Shown: piece after piece, positions 7,565 through 14,079 of the stretch | How the letters are laid out: the number at the start of each line of letters is the position of its first letter | Numbering within the stretch: the stretch's first letter is position 1 | Assembly (NCBI GenBank): GCA_905221605.1 | Contig: CAJNDS010002517.1 | Location: forward strand, 268,501 to 290,000 | From: Symbiodinium natans | Lineage: Eukaryota; Sar; Dinophyceae; Suessiales; Symbiodiniaceae | DNA: 21,500 bases | Direction: 5' to 3' | Translations under genes and position numbers: made by a program | The notes under the pieces: model-generated | Seen by the model: the letters and a program-made list of their open reading frames with translations, nothing else | The model's database searches: none | What the model was told of the DNA's origin: nothing

Positions 7565-7657
7565 ACGTCTTCGGCGGGACATGTATATAAAACGGGTGCC
7601 GCGCGCAAGCGCCACCAAGCCAAGCCATGCTCAAGCCCAAACACACAAAAGCTCTTG
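7565..7657 (+). CDS. Candidate exon (chain member 4)
   Basis: Not recognised. After AG at 7563-7564, one base completes the codon left by 7326-7420. The frame then reads RLRRDMYIKRVPRASATKPS then HAQAQTHKSS, strongly basic, and ends TTG|GTTTAG (GT at 7658). A second frame (TSSAGHVYKTGAARKRH) is open too; phase continuity favours the first. Confidence 0.42.
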
Positions 7658-7697
7658 GTTTAGGGTTTAGTGTTTAGGGTTTAGGGTTTAGGGTTTC
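7658..7697 (+). repeat. TTTAGGG tract
   Basis: Five to six units, one TTTAGTG, starting exactly at the candidate donor. Confidence 0.92.
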
Positions 7698-8084
7698 CCT
7701 GCCGCTGGGTTTGCCCTAAGGCCCTAGACCCCGAACCCTATACCCCAATCTCTTTAAGCCTGATGCCTAAGCCGTTCAGCTGGTAACTTGAAGTCATAGA
7801 GGCTGCGAAAACGAAGTACTCACTCAGAAGGAAAAGTTTCATATGACAGCTATACAGGACGGCTCTAGGCCTAAGCCCTGAGAATAGCACGCCCCTAAAT
7901 GCCAGGCTCTGACTTGAAGGCCTCCTAAGCTGACTCAAACCGCATCCTAACCCGAAGCGCTAAAACCCAACATCAAAACCCGACTGAGAGGTTCATGGGT
8001 ACGTAGAAGTAGAGTCATATAACTAGGGTAACTATGCTTAGACCCTTGTTTATAGGGTACCCATGACGCTCCAAGTAAACCCGA
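7698..8084. other. Unique stretch with a 10-base inverted repeat
   Basis: A minus frame is open for 66 codons (7938 down to 7738), unrecognised and without clear boundaries. TCATGGGTAC at 7993-8002 pairs perfectly with GTACCCATGA at 8057-8066. Between them TAGGGTAACTATG (8024-8036) repeats 4974-4986. Confidence 0.55.
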
Positions 8085-8373
8085 ATCCCCCAACCTTAAA
8101 CCCTTAAACCCTAAACCCTAAACCCTCAAGAGCAAACCCTAAACCCCAAACCCCAAACCACAAGACCCCAAACCCCCAACCCCAAACCACCAAACCCCAA
8201 ACCCCAAACCCCAAACCCTAAACCCCAGACCACCAAACCCTAAACCCGAAGCCCTAAACCCCAAACCACCAAACCCCAAACCCAAAACCCGAAGCCCTAA
8301 ACCCTAAACCCCAAACCCTAAACCCTAAACCCTAAACCCTAAACCCTAAACCCTAAACCCTAAACCCTAAACC
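8085..8373 (-). repeat. CCCCAAA / CCCTAAA array
   Basis: Irregular CCCCAAACCA units turning into about eleven perfect CCCTAAA units at 8296-8373. Confidence 0.95.
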
Positions 8374-8383
8374 CTCAACAAAG

Positions 8384-8473
8384 GACAGCCACGACCTTCT
8401 CAGCTTCGACGCGCCAAGCCCTGCCGTGCCAGCGCCGGCCCCGGCCATGGGGACAAATCTCCTGGACATGTGA
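8384..8473 (+). CDS. Candidate terminal exon ending LLDM-stop
   Basis: After AG at 8382-8383 the frame reads DSHDLLSFDAPSPAVPAPAP then AMGTNLLDM and stops at TGA (8471-8473). Leu-Leu-Ser-Phe-Asp and Asn-Leu-Leu-Asp motifs in a Pro/Ala linker resemble clathrin-binding tails of adaptor proteins; that is inference from motif style only. The other two plus frames are also open through this island. Phase does not match the GT donor at 7658, so membership of the 6468-7657 chain is unproved. Confidence 0.35.
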   Translation, partial: DSHDLLSFDAPSPAVPAPAPAMGTNLLDM

Positions 8474-8479
8474 GCCGCA

Positions 8480-8691
8480 CCCAGAGACTCCAATACCCCT
8501 TAGTGAAGGGTTTTTTGGGTTTGGGGTTTGATGTTTAGGGTTTAGGGTTTAGGGTTTAGGGTTTAGGGTTTAGGGTTTAGGGTTTAGGGTTTAGGGTTTA
8601 GGGTTTAGGGTTTAGGGTTTAGGGTTTAGAAGACAGTTCCTCATATGGTTTAAGGAATATTCCTTCATTAAGGGGTATTGGAGCCTCTGGG
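8480..8691. repeat. Inverted repeat pair flanking a TTTAGGG array
   Basis: The 31 bases at 8480-8510 match the reverse complement of 8661-8691 at 28 positions. Between the arms is a (TTTAGGG)~13 array at 8534-8628. The right arm adjoins a palindrome, AAGGAATATTCCTT (8653-8664 region). Confidence 0.85.
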
Positions 8692-8718
8692 AACACTGAA
8701 GGAGTCCTCCCGATGCCC

Positions 8719-8767
8719 TTAGGGTTTGGGGTTTAGGGTTTGGGGTTTAGGGTTTGGGGTTTAGGGT
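8719..8767 (+). repeat. 14-base alternating TTTAGGG-TTTGGGG array
   Basis: Three copies of a dimer unit in which TTTAGGG and TTTGGGG strictly alternate. Confidence 0.9.
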
Positions 8768-8843
8768 TGAGGGTGCAGGGGTTAGGGTTGAGGTTTTAAG
8801 GGTTAGGGCTGGGATGTTAGAGGTTTCAGGAGTCCTCTCGATG

Positions 8844-8947
8844 CCCAGAGAGCAAAAATACCCCTTAACTAAGGAATATGCCTCAAATAGTCTTAAGGGG
8901 GTCCTTAATATGATTGAAGGCATATTCCTTGGTATTGGGCTCTTTGG
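8844..8947. repeat. 104-base foldback, related to the 8480/8661 arms
   Basis: AAGGAATATGCCT (8871-8883) pairs perfectly with AGGCATATTCCTT (8918-8930). Outside that, CCAGAGAGC...AATACC pairs imperfectly with GGTATTGGGCTCTTTGG. The arms share the CCCAGAG...AATACCCCTTA core with 8480-8510. GGAGTCCTC(C/T)CGATGCCC occurs at 8701-8718 and 8829-8846. Confidence 0.82.
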
Positions 8948-8949
8948 AT

Positions 8950-9060
8950 GCGGTTGAGGGGTTTAGGGGTTAGGGGTTGTAAGGGGTTAGGGTTTAGGAT
9001 TGAGGGTTTAGGGTTCAGGGTTTAGGGGTTTTGGGTTTGGGTTGACTTGGGGTTTAGGGG
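8950..9060 (+). repeat. Degenerate G-rich telomere-like tract
   Basis: TTAGGGG, TTTAGGG and GGGGTTA forms, drifted. Confidence 0.8.
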
Positions 9061-9378
9061 GTTAAGGCTTGGGAGGAGTTTGTCGTTTTTGGGTCGGGCT
9101 GCCAATGAATTATTCGTCATGCTCCTCAGAGATCTATCATACTCGTACCCTAAACCCTAAGCCCTGAACCCTAAACCTCCAACAGGGGGTCAGGGTCCCG
9201 AGATGGGGTGGGGGGCGGGTGAGGGGTTAGGGCTTCGGAGGTATGACAAGTGGGGAACCTACGGTTTAGTGGTTTAGGGTTTAAAAGTTTGGGGTTTAGG
9301 GTTAAAGCGCAGGTTAAAATGTTAACGCGTTTTCTGCGTACGGCGCTTCCTACCCATTGCAAATCTCGGCCAGTCTTC
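9061..9378. other. Unique and drifted sequence, no firm gene
   Basis: The island at 9085-9155 is open in frames on both strands. A frame after AGCGCAG at about 9305-9312 reads VKMLTRFLRTALPTHCK before a stop. None has two convincing boundaries. Confidence 0.35.
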
Positions 9379-9491
9379 TGCTAGGTTGGCTTGTTCAGGA
9401 TGATATCGGGCTTAGGGTTTAGGGTTTAGGGTTTAGGGTTTAGGGTTTAGGGGTGCTAGGTTGGCTTGATACGGATGATACAGGGCTAAGG
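9379..9491 (+). repeat. 38-base direct repeat flanking a TTTAGGG tract
   Basis: 9379-9416 and 9454-9491 share TGCTAGGTTGGCTTG and most of what follows. Five to six TTTAGGG units sit between them. Confidence 0.85.
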
Positions 9492-9621
9492 GTTTTTTTT
9501 GGGGGGCCCAGCATGTCTCGGTTTTCCCCTTGACGGGCTGATGGGGGTGAAGACGGCATGTCATCGGGGTTTTGGAGTACCAGACCTTAATACTGTTCTT
9601 GGTTCTGGGTTCCCGTTACAG

Positions 9622-9652
9622 CTTCTTATACCCTAAAAAGTACATGAAGCAG
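9622..9652 (+). CDS. Candidate exon joining 9785
   Basis: The acceptor CCGTTACAG ends at 9621. After one base the frame reads FLYPKKYMKQ to a possible donor GTTACATA (9653). Alternative donors with better consensus (GTGAGTGT) lie at 9673 and 9706 inside a short direct repeat (TTGGTGAGTG at 9670 and 9703). With the first donor, the frame continues into 9785 without a shift. Confidence 0.42.
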
Positions 9653-9784
9653 GTTACATATTTCTGTTCTTGGTGAGTGTGTATAAGGTTCCTTCTTTAA
9701 TTTTGGTGAGTGTATATACCTGGTGTCCTTTTGGGGCTACAAGAAATATATATATATACCCTACTTCATATACTTGTTTTCCAG

Positions 9785-9880
9785 GGTCTACTCAAAAAAG
9801 TAATGGACATCTGGACTTCACACGTTGCACATGCTCTCCCCGGGACGTCCAGCATCTGCTCAGCGGAAGGATGCTCTCGC
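9785..9880 (+). CDS. Candidate exon following a telomere-free 132-base intron
   Basis: Not recognised. The acceptor TACTTGTTTTCCAG ends at 9784. The frame reads GLLKKVMDIWTSHVAHALPG then TSSICSAEGCSRD and runs into CCCTAAA repeats, stopping at 9893-9895. Its 3' boundary is unclear; a GT at 9846 and several GC/GA sites are possible. The intron 9653-9784 has no telomere-like repeat but a TATATA run, so not every putative intron here is of the repeat type. Confidence 0.45.
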
Positions 9881-9884
9881 GACA

Positions 9885-10034
9885 CTAAACCCTAAAACCC
9901 TAAAACCCTAAACCCTAAACCCTAAACCCTAAACCCTAAACCCTAAACCCTAAACCCTAAACCCTAAACCCTAAACCCTAAACCCTAAACCCTAAACCCT
10001 AAACCCTAAACCCTACCGTAAACCCTAAACCCTA
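9885..10034 (-). repeat. (CCCTAAA)~21
   Basis: Long array, perfect apart from two CCCTAAAA units at the left and a CCCTACCGTAAA break near the right. Confidence 0.97.
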
Positions 10035-10352
10035 TAACCCCGTTAAGTTTCGTAGAGTTCAGGGCCAAAACCTAACAATACAACGTACCCAACTGGTTGA
10101 GAGGGTTCAGGGTTTTGGGATAGGGCTACAGCCCTGTAGGCCCTTTCAGTGGAGAGGATCCTTGGTCTTATTCCCCTATAATAGGTAACCCCCCTATCTA
10201 CCTTATGTAGTCGCTAGATACCTACGACCCTAAACCCTAAACCCTAAACCCTAAACCCTAAACTCCCTAAGAAGGGTCCCTCCTTTAGTCCCTTGAGCCC
10301 TGGAAACCCTAGCACATCTGAAGCCCCGATTCCCACGCTGCAAACCCCCAGG
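10035..10352. other. Unique sequence with a short CCCTAAA tract, no gene
   Basis: Holds TAGGGCTACAGCCCTGTA (near-palindrome, about 10122-10139), an ATAGGTA...TACCTA inverted pair near 10170-10226, and a CCCTAAA tract at 10227-10262. The minus strand has a possible 30-base exon after GTTTGCAG near 10340. Nothing is firm. Confidence 0.4.
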
Positions 10353-10606
10353 ATTTAGGGTTTAGGGTTTAGGGTTAGGGTTTAGGGTTTAGGGTTTAGG
10401 GTTTAGGGTTTAGGGTTTAGGGTTTAGGGTTTAGGGTTTAGGGTTTAGGGTTTAGGGTTTAGGGTTTTGGGTTTAGGGGTTTGGGTTTAGGGTTTAGGGT
10501 TTAGGGTTTAGGGTTTAGGGTTTAGGGTTTAGGGTTTAGGGTTTAGGGTTTAGGGTTTAGGGTTTAGGGTTTAGGGTTTAGGGTTTAGGGTTTAGGGTTT
10601 AGGGTT
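10353..10606 (+). repeat. (TTTAGGG)~36, longest array
   Basis: 254 bases, with one TTAGGG, one TTTTGGG and one TTTAGGGG variant. Divergent in orientation from 9885-10034 and 10227-10262. Confidence 0.98.
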
Positions 10607-10862
10607 CTACCGTACAACCCTACCTGGAAGTACCATGTACCTCCAAGAAAGGCCCTAAACCCCAAGAACTCTAAAACCCTAGGAACCCTACACCCCAGGT
10701 TTTCCTAGAGTAGTTGCATGGCCCCTTAATATGGGCCTTTAACAGGGGGACCCCTTATATACCCCTGAAAACACCTACAAAACCCAAGGGCCCAATATTT
10801 CAGAACCCTTTAAAGGAGGTAAGGGACCATAATCAGCGGCCCATGAAACTACGCTTAGAGGT
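10607..10862. other. Unique stretch, no gene recognised
   Basis: ACCTCCAAGAAAGG near 10640 repeats a motif at 11452-11467. ATGGGCC and AAAGG palindromic pieces occur. No open frame of note. Confidence 0.5.
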
Positions 10863-10920
10863 TAGGGTTTAGGGTTTAGGGTTTAGGGTTTGGTTTAGGG
10901 TTTAGAGGTTTCGGGTGCAG

Positions 10921-11049
10921 GGTGTCGCCACTGCCTGCTTCTGGCAGGGTATCCCCTGGTGCGGAAGGGATCCGAAACCCAAGGCGCTAAACCGAAATAC
11001 CCTAAGCCCTGATGACCCAGATGCTGCTTCTGTTTCTCCAGACTCGGCC
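10921..11049 (+). CDS. Candidate exon or open segment
   Basis: After GGGTGCAG (ending 10920) a plus frame reads GVATACFWQGIPWCGRD and stays open to the next CCCTAAA array, its end containing SPDDPDAASVSPDSAP. The 3' boundary cannot be fixed and two exons may be merged. Unrecognised. Confidence 0.28.
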
Positions 11050-11121
11050 CCTAAACCCTAAACCCTAAACCCTAAACCCTAAACCCTAAACCCTAAACCC
11101 TAAACCCTAAACCCTAAACCC
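11050..11121 (-). repeat. (CCCTAAA)~10
   Basis: Perfect C-rich-oriented array. Confidence 0.97.
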
Positions 11122-11173
11122 ATAAGAATCCTTCCGTTTGGGAGATCATGTCTCCTTTTTGCCCATGAGACAG

Positions 11174-11209
11174 GGCATCGAAGATGCCCTGAGCCAACAG
11201 AACTTGGAG
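11174..11209 (+). CDS. Candidate 36-base exon
   Basis: The pyrimidine-rich CTCCTTTTTGCCC precedes GAGACAG (ending 11173). The frame reads GIEDALSQQNLE and meets GTTCCT (11210), phase 0 at both ends. Read through, it stops at TAG seven codons later, so it might instead be a C-terminus. Confidence 0.33.
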
Positions 11210-11387
11210 GTTCCTGATACTTAGTAGCCGAATCTTTGCTGGTTTAGGGTTTGTGGTTTTAGGGTTTAGGATAACTGTACTTATTACCCCATTGTAACCC
11301 CATTAGGTCACGTGAGGGACTTATAAGTGGGTTAAAACTAAGCTTCTAGTTGGGTTATAAGTACCCTGAACCTCCAAGTAGTCCCTA
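11210..11387. other. Unique stretch with dispersed motif (copy R)
   Basis: CCCTGAACCTCCAAGTAGTC at 11364-11383 repeats 5014-5033. TTATAAGT occurs at 11321 and again just before this motif. Confidence 0.5.
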
Positions 11388-11445
11388 AACCGTAAACCCT
11401 AAACCCTAAACCCTAAACCCTAAACCCTAAACCCTAAACCCTAAG
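11388..11445 (-). repeat. (CCCTAAA)~8
   Basis: Near-perfect array directly after the dispersed motif. Confidence 0.95.
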
Positions 11446-11462
11446 TGCACTGAACCTCCAAG

Positions 11463-11511
11463 AAAGGACCTGACTTTCGCCCACCAGGAGAAGACCTTCA
11501 CCCGGGCGGCC
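11463..11511 (+). CDS. Candidate exon
   Basis: After CTCCAAG the frame reads KDLTFAHQEKTFTRAA and reaches GCC|GTCAAC (GT at 11512). The start, CAAG(A)AAGGACCTG, resembles the start of the candidate at 4253 (CAAGGAAGGACCTG), though the peptides then differ. Boundaries are tentative. Confidence 0.33.
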
Positions 11512-11579
11512 GTCAACCCTAAAAACTCTCCAACAGGGGGTTGGTTTTAGGTTGTTTCATGGGTCAGGGCCTATTTCCT

Positions 11580-11700
11580 ATTAAACCCCATTAAACCCTA
11601 TTAAACCCTATTAAACCTACGAAACCCTATCAACCATACGCTCTTTCTAACCCACAAGCCCTGTAAACCCTATAAAACCCTAGAGCCCTATCAACCCTAG
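11580..11700 (-). repeat. 10-base CCCTATTAAA variant tract
   Basis: Four CCC(T/C)ATTAAA units, then drifted CCCTATCAA/CCCTATAAA units. Confidence 0.85.
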
Positions 11701-11727
11701 AGCTGCAGTCACCTGTCTGCGGTTAGG

Positions 11728-11780
11728 ATTTCGGGTTTCGGGTTTCGGGTTTAGGGTTTAGGGTTTAGGGTTTAGGGTTA
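11728..11780 (+). repeat. TTTCGGG to TTTAGGG tract
   Basis: Three TTTCGGG units then five TTTAGGG units, again with the variant clustered at one end. Confidence 0.93.
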
Positions 11781-11843
11781 GTTTTGTCGATCTGGTGAAG
11801 GGGGGTTCTGGTTTGGGGTGTAAGGCTTGGGCCCTACCTGCAG

Positions 11844-11871
11844 CCCTAGACCGTGACGACATCTGCGCAAG
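11844..11871 (+). CDS. Candidate 28-base micro-exon
   Basis: The acceptor GCCCTACCTGCAG ends at 11843 and the donor AAG|GTGATG is at 11872. The frame after two bases reads LDRDDICA. Both splice sites are good, but the length allows little coding inference. Confidence 0.3.
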
Positions 11872-11907
11872 GTGATGGCAAATTTGTTCTCAGGGGCTCA
11901 GGGCTTC

Positions 11908-11973
11908 TGGTTTAGGGTTTAGGGTTTAGGGTTTAGGGTTTAGGGTTTAGGGTTTAGGGTTTAGGGTTTAGGG
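11908..11973 (+). repeat. (TTTAGGG)9
   Basis: Perfect array. Confidence 0.97.
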
Positions 11974-12015
11974 GTTCTATTCAGTGTTTTTTTGTATCTT
12001 TTTCAAGAAGTCTAG

Positions 12016-12078
12016 GGCTTCACATTTAGATCGCACCACCGAGCTGGACTCTGGGTGTTTTGGGATAAGGCTTGCTTG
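12016..12078 (+). CDS. Candidate exon, 21 codons
   Basis: A T-rich tract (TTTTTTTGTATCTTTTTC) and TCTAG precede 12016. The frame reads GFTFRSHHRAGLWVFWDKAC then L, to TTG|GTATCC (GT at 12079). A GC donor at 12070 would also fit. A second frame (ASHLDRTTELDSG) is open. Unrecognised. Confidence 0.35.
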
Positions 12079-12125
12079 GTATCCTCCAAACTCGCAACTC
12101 TGCAGCCGGGCAGAGCTTTAGCCCT

Positions 12126-12335
12126 GCACCCTAAACCCTAAACCCTAAACCCTAAACCCTAGTTTAATAGGGGTTGTGGTATATAGGATTTAATAGGGTT
12201 TAATAGGGTTTATAGAGTTCATAACTTTATAGGGTTCATAGGGTTTCTAGGGTTTCTAGGGTTTCTAGGGTTTATAGGGTTGATAGGGTTTATAGGGTTT
12301 ATAGGGTTTATAAGGTTAACAGGGTTCGGAGGGTT
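12126..12335. repeat. CCCTAAA tract then TATAGGGTTTA and GGGTTTCTA variants
   Basis: About five CCCTAAA units (12126-12160), then inverted G-rich variants: TAATAGGGTTT, three perfect 9-base GGGTTTCTA units near 12241-12267, then TATAGGGTTTA units. Confidence 0.88.
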
Positions 12336-12833
12336 TAGGGTCTAAACGGTTTGGGATTCTGACCGCCCGGGCAGTTTGGCCCCTGTTGGGGGTGCCAGAG
12401 TGAATAGGAACCCAATCCCTAAGCCTCAAAGCCCTACAAGGCCTTATAAGCCCTAAACCCCGAAAGCCCACGACGGTCACAGGACCCCCCCACTCTGTGG
12501 GTCAGCAGCGCTCCCCACGAACAGACTGCAGACACCCAAGGCGGCAAAAGAATAGCAAGCAAGCGTTGGTCTCTTTGCGGGTTCGGGGGGGGCGGGGGCG
12601 GGGGGGGGTAGAGAAGGAGCCCTAAACCCTACAAGCCTTCAACCGCGAGCCCTCAAAAAGCCTCCTTGCAACAGTCATGGTTCTCGTGCAAAACACCGAG
12701 CCCGAGCGGTTTAGGGTTGAGGGTTAGGGTTTAGGGTTGAAAGAACGGGGAAGAGAACTTCTTGTGTGCATCCAGACATCCAGACATCCTGGTCTCCAGC
12801 CTATGTGTTCGGAACTGAATGCCATCCACATAA
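12336..12833. other. Unique sequence with G-runs, no firm gene
   Basis: The island at 12480-12580 is open on both strands. On the minus strand a C-rich tract (G-runs at 12585-12609 on +) precedes it. The island at 12740-12833 is open on both strands (minus VDGIQFRTHRLETRMSGCLD; plus KNGEENFLCASRHPDILVSS). They are probably partly exonic, but strand and frame cannot be chosen. Confidence 0.3.
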
Positions 12834-12976
12834 CTAAACCCTAAACCCTAAACCCTAAACCCTAAACCCTAAACCCTAAACCCTAAACCCTAAACCCTAA
12901 ACCCTAAACCCTAAACCTTAAACCCTAAACCCTAAACCCTAAACCCTAAACCCTAAACCCTAAACCCTAAACCCTA
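12834..12976 (-). repeat. (CCCTAAA)~20
   Basis: Near-perfect array with one CCTTAAA unit. Confidence 0.97.
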
Positions 12977-13026
12977 TCATTCTCGTGGGCACCGCAACCC
13001 AAGCAGCCCCAAACGCCCAAACTCAG

Positions 13027-13075
13027 GGCGCCCAAACGCATCATCCGAGACTATGGCGGCCTGAAATTCGAATAG
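13027..13075 (+). CDS. Candidate terminal exon of the gene upstream of RPL3
   Basis: Not recognised. After AAACTCAG (ending 13026) and one base, the frame reads APKRIIRDYGGLKFE and stops at TAG (13073-13075). The same frame is open leftwards to the CCCTAAA array, so the exon may be longer. It ends 188 bases before the RPL3 ATG on the same strand, which fits the tandem head-to-tail gene order of dinoflagellates. Confidence 0.4.
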
Positions 13076-13198
13076 GGTGTTGGGGGTTCTTATAGTACAA
13101 TTATCAAGAGGCCATAAGGGAATACTATTGGTTTAAATTTTCCGACCCTAACCCTAAACCCTAAACCCTAACCCCTGACTTCTGCAACGTTTGGCCTC

Positions 13199-13200
13199 AG
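13199..13200 (+). promoter_or_regulatory. Possible spliced-leader trans-splice acceptor
   Basis: CAACGTTTGGCCTCAG lies 63 bases before the RPL3 ATG. Dinoflagellate mRNAs usually receive a 22-nt leader at an AG in this position. The AG at 13249-13250 is an alternative. Confidence 0.35.
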
Positions 13201-13263
13201 GGAAAAGTCTCAGAGCTCTTAGGGATAGCCCTCCTAGACTCCAGTGGCAGCCCTTTCAACGCC

Positions 13264-13273
13264 ATGTCTCACC
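13264..13273 (+). CDS. RPL3: Ribosomal protein L3 (uL3), exon 1
   Basis: uL3 is a core protein of the large cytosolic ribosomal subunit, near the peptidyl-transferase centre. This ten-base exon is ATG TCT CAC C. With exon 2 it gives MSHRKF, the conserved start of eukaryotic L3. The ATG is preceded by CAACGCC. The donor would be GC (13274-13275), non-canonical but known in dinoflagellates. The four bases GCAA after the exon recur at the start of exon 2, so the exact cut is ambiguous over that repeat. The match is short and relies on the agreement of phase and sequence with exon 2. Confidence 0.68.
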
Positions 13274-13297
13274 GCAACTGGGCACAAGCGCTCGTGT

Positions 13298-13435
13298 TTG
13301 GGGTTTAGGGTTTAGGGCCTAGGGCCTAGGGTTTAGGGTTTAGGGTTTAGGGTGTTAAACCCTAAACCCCAACCTTAAACCTTAACTAAGCCCCACACCC
13401 TAACCCCCAAGCCCTAACCCTAAATCTTGAACCCC
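13298..13435. repeat. Head-to-head telomere-like junction
   Basis: TTTAGGG units run into GTGTTAAACCC at about 13351-13360 and immediately become CCCTAAACCCC, so GGGTTTAGGG and CCCTAAACCC are separated by only about seven bases. Inside RPL3 intron 1. Confidence 0.93.
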
Positions 13436-13933
13436 GAAAGCCCTGAAGCGTGCTTCACGGTGGGAGTTGAGGGCGGCAGCCTTAAACCCTAAAACGGCAG
13501 GGTTTATGTTCAGGGTTCAGGGTTTAGGGTTTAGAGTTTAGGAAAGCTGACAGAGGGGGGGTATAAAAAGAAACCTCGCACCAAGGAAAACTGTTGTGCA
13601 TGGGAAACATGTGCCTTCGCATGACATGCGCCCCCCCAACACCCCTATTTTGTCGGTGCACCATTGCCACATGCTACTTACTGCCACCGCGCGGCGAGAC
13701 GTCCTGAACCCTAAGCTCTAAACCATAAACCCTGAACCCTGCTCCCAAAACCCTAAACCCTCAACCCTAAACCCTAAACCCCAAACCCAAACCCCAAACC
13801 CCAAGCCCCAAGCCCTAAGCCCTAAACCCTAAACCCAAGCACCTGACGGCTCCGAGATGCACCTGAACCCTCCGCCACCCCTACGGCCGGAGTCAGGAGA
13901 TGGAATGTTGAAGCTCTGATTCCTCAAGCCGAA

Positions 13934-13985
13934 GGTTTAGGGTTTAGTGTTTAGGGTTTAGGGTTTAGGGTTTAGGGTTTAGGGC
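13934..13985 (+). repeat. TTTAGGG tract
   Basis: Seven units, one TTTAGTG, 36 bases before RPL3 exon 2. Confidence 0.95.
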
Positions 13986-14021
13986 TTGACCCAGACGCAT
14001 CTGCCAACAAATCCTTTTGAG

Positions 14022-14079
14022 GCAAGTTCGAACGACCCCGACATGGCTCCCTGGGCTTCTTGCCCCGCAAGCGAACGAG
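14022..14079 (+). CDS. RPL3: Ribosomal protein L3 (uL3), exon 2
   Basis: Encodes the end of the conserved N-terminal L3 signature: with exon 1, KFERPRHGSLGFLPRKRT. The HGSLGFLPRKR core is diagnostic for eukaryotic and archaeal L3 and is recognised directly here. The acceptor is TTTTGAG|GC. The exon closes at ACG AG|GCGACGG using a GC donor (14080-14081), which gives exactly the residue count expected between RKR and [11 protein letters not shown]. The GT at 14086-14087 is an alternative donor that would add two residues. Phase is 1 at the 5' end and 2 at the 3' end. Confidence 0.88.

Larger units (their letters stand above)
13274..14021 (+). other. RPL3 intron 1 (GC-AG), filled with telomere-like tracts
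   Basis: About 748 bases. It contains TTTAGGG at 13298-13352, inverted CCCTAAA/CCCCAA at 13353-13435, G-rich 13501-13540, C-rich 13705-13835 and G-rich 13934-13985, with unique sequence between. It ends ATCCTTTTGAG. One island (about 13850-13905) is open in a plus frame (DGSEMHLNPPPPLRPESGDG), which shows how easily such islands look coding. Confidence 0.65.

Noticed and set aside
12740-12833. Candidate exon
   Set aside because: Open with protein-like peptides on both strands; strand cannot be chosen.
13559-13572. TATA-box-like GTATAAAAAG
   Set aside because: Lies inside the presumed RPL3 intron; dinoflagellates rarely use TATA boxes.
13850-13905. Exon-like frame (DGSEMHLNPPPPLRPESGDG)
   Set aside because: Falls inside RPL3 intron 1 on the same strand, so it is best explained as a chance open frame.
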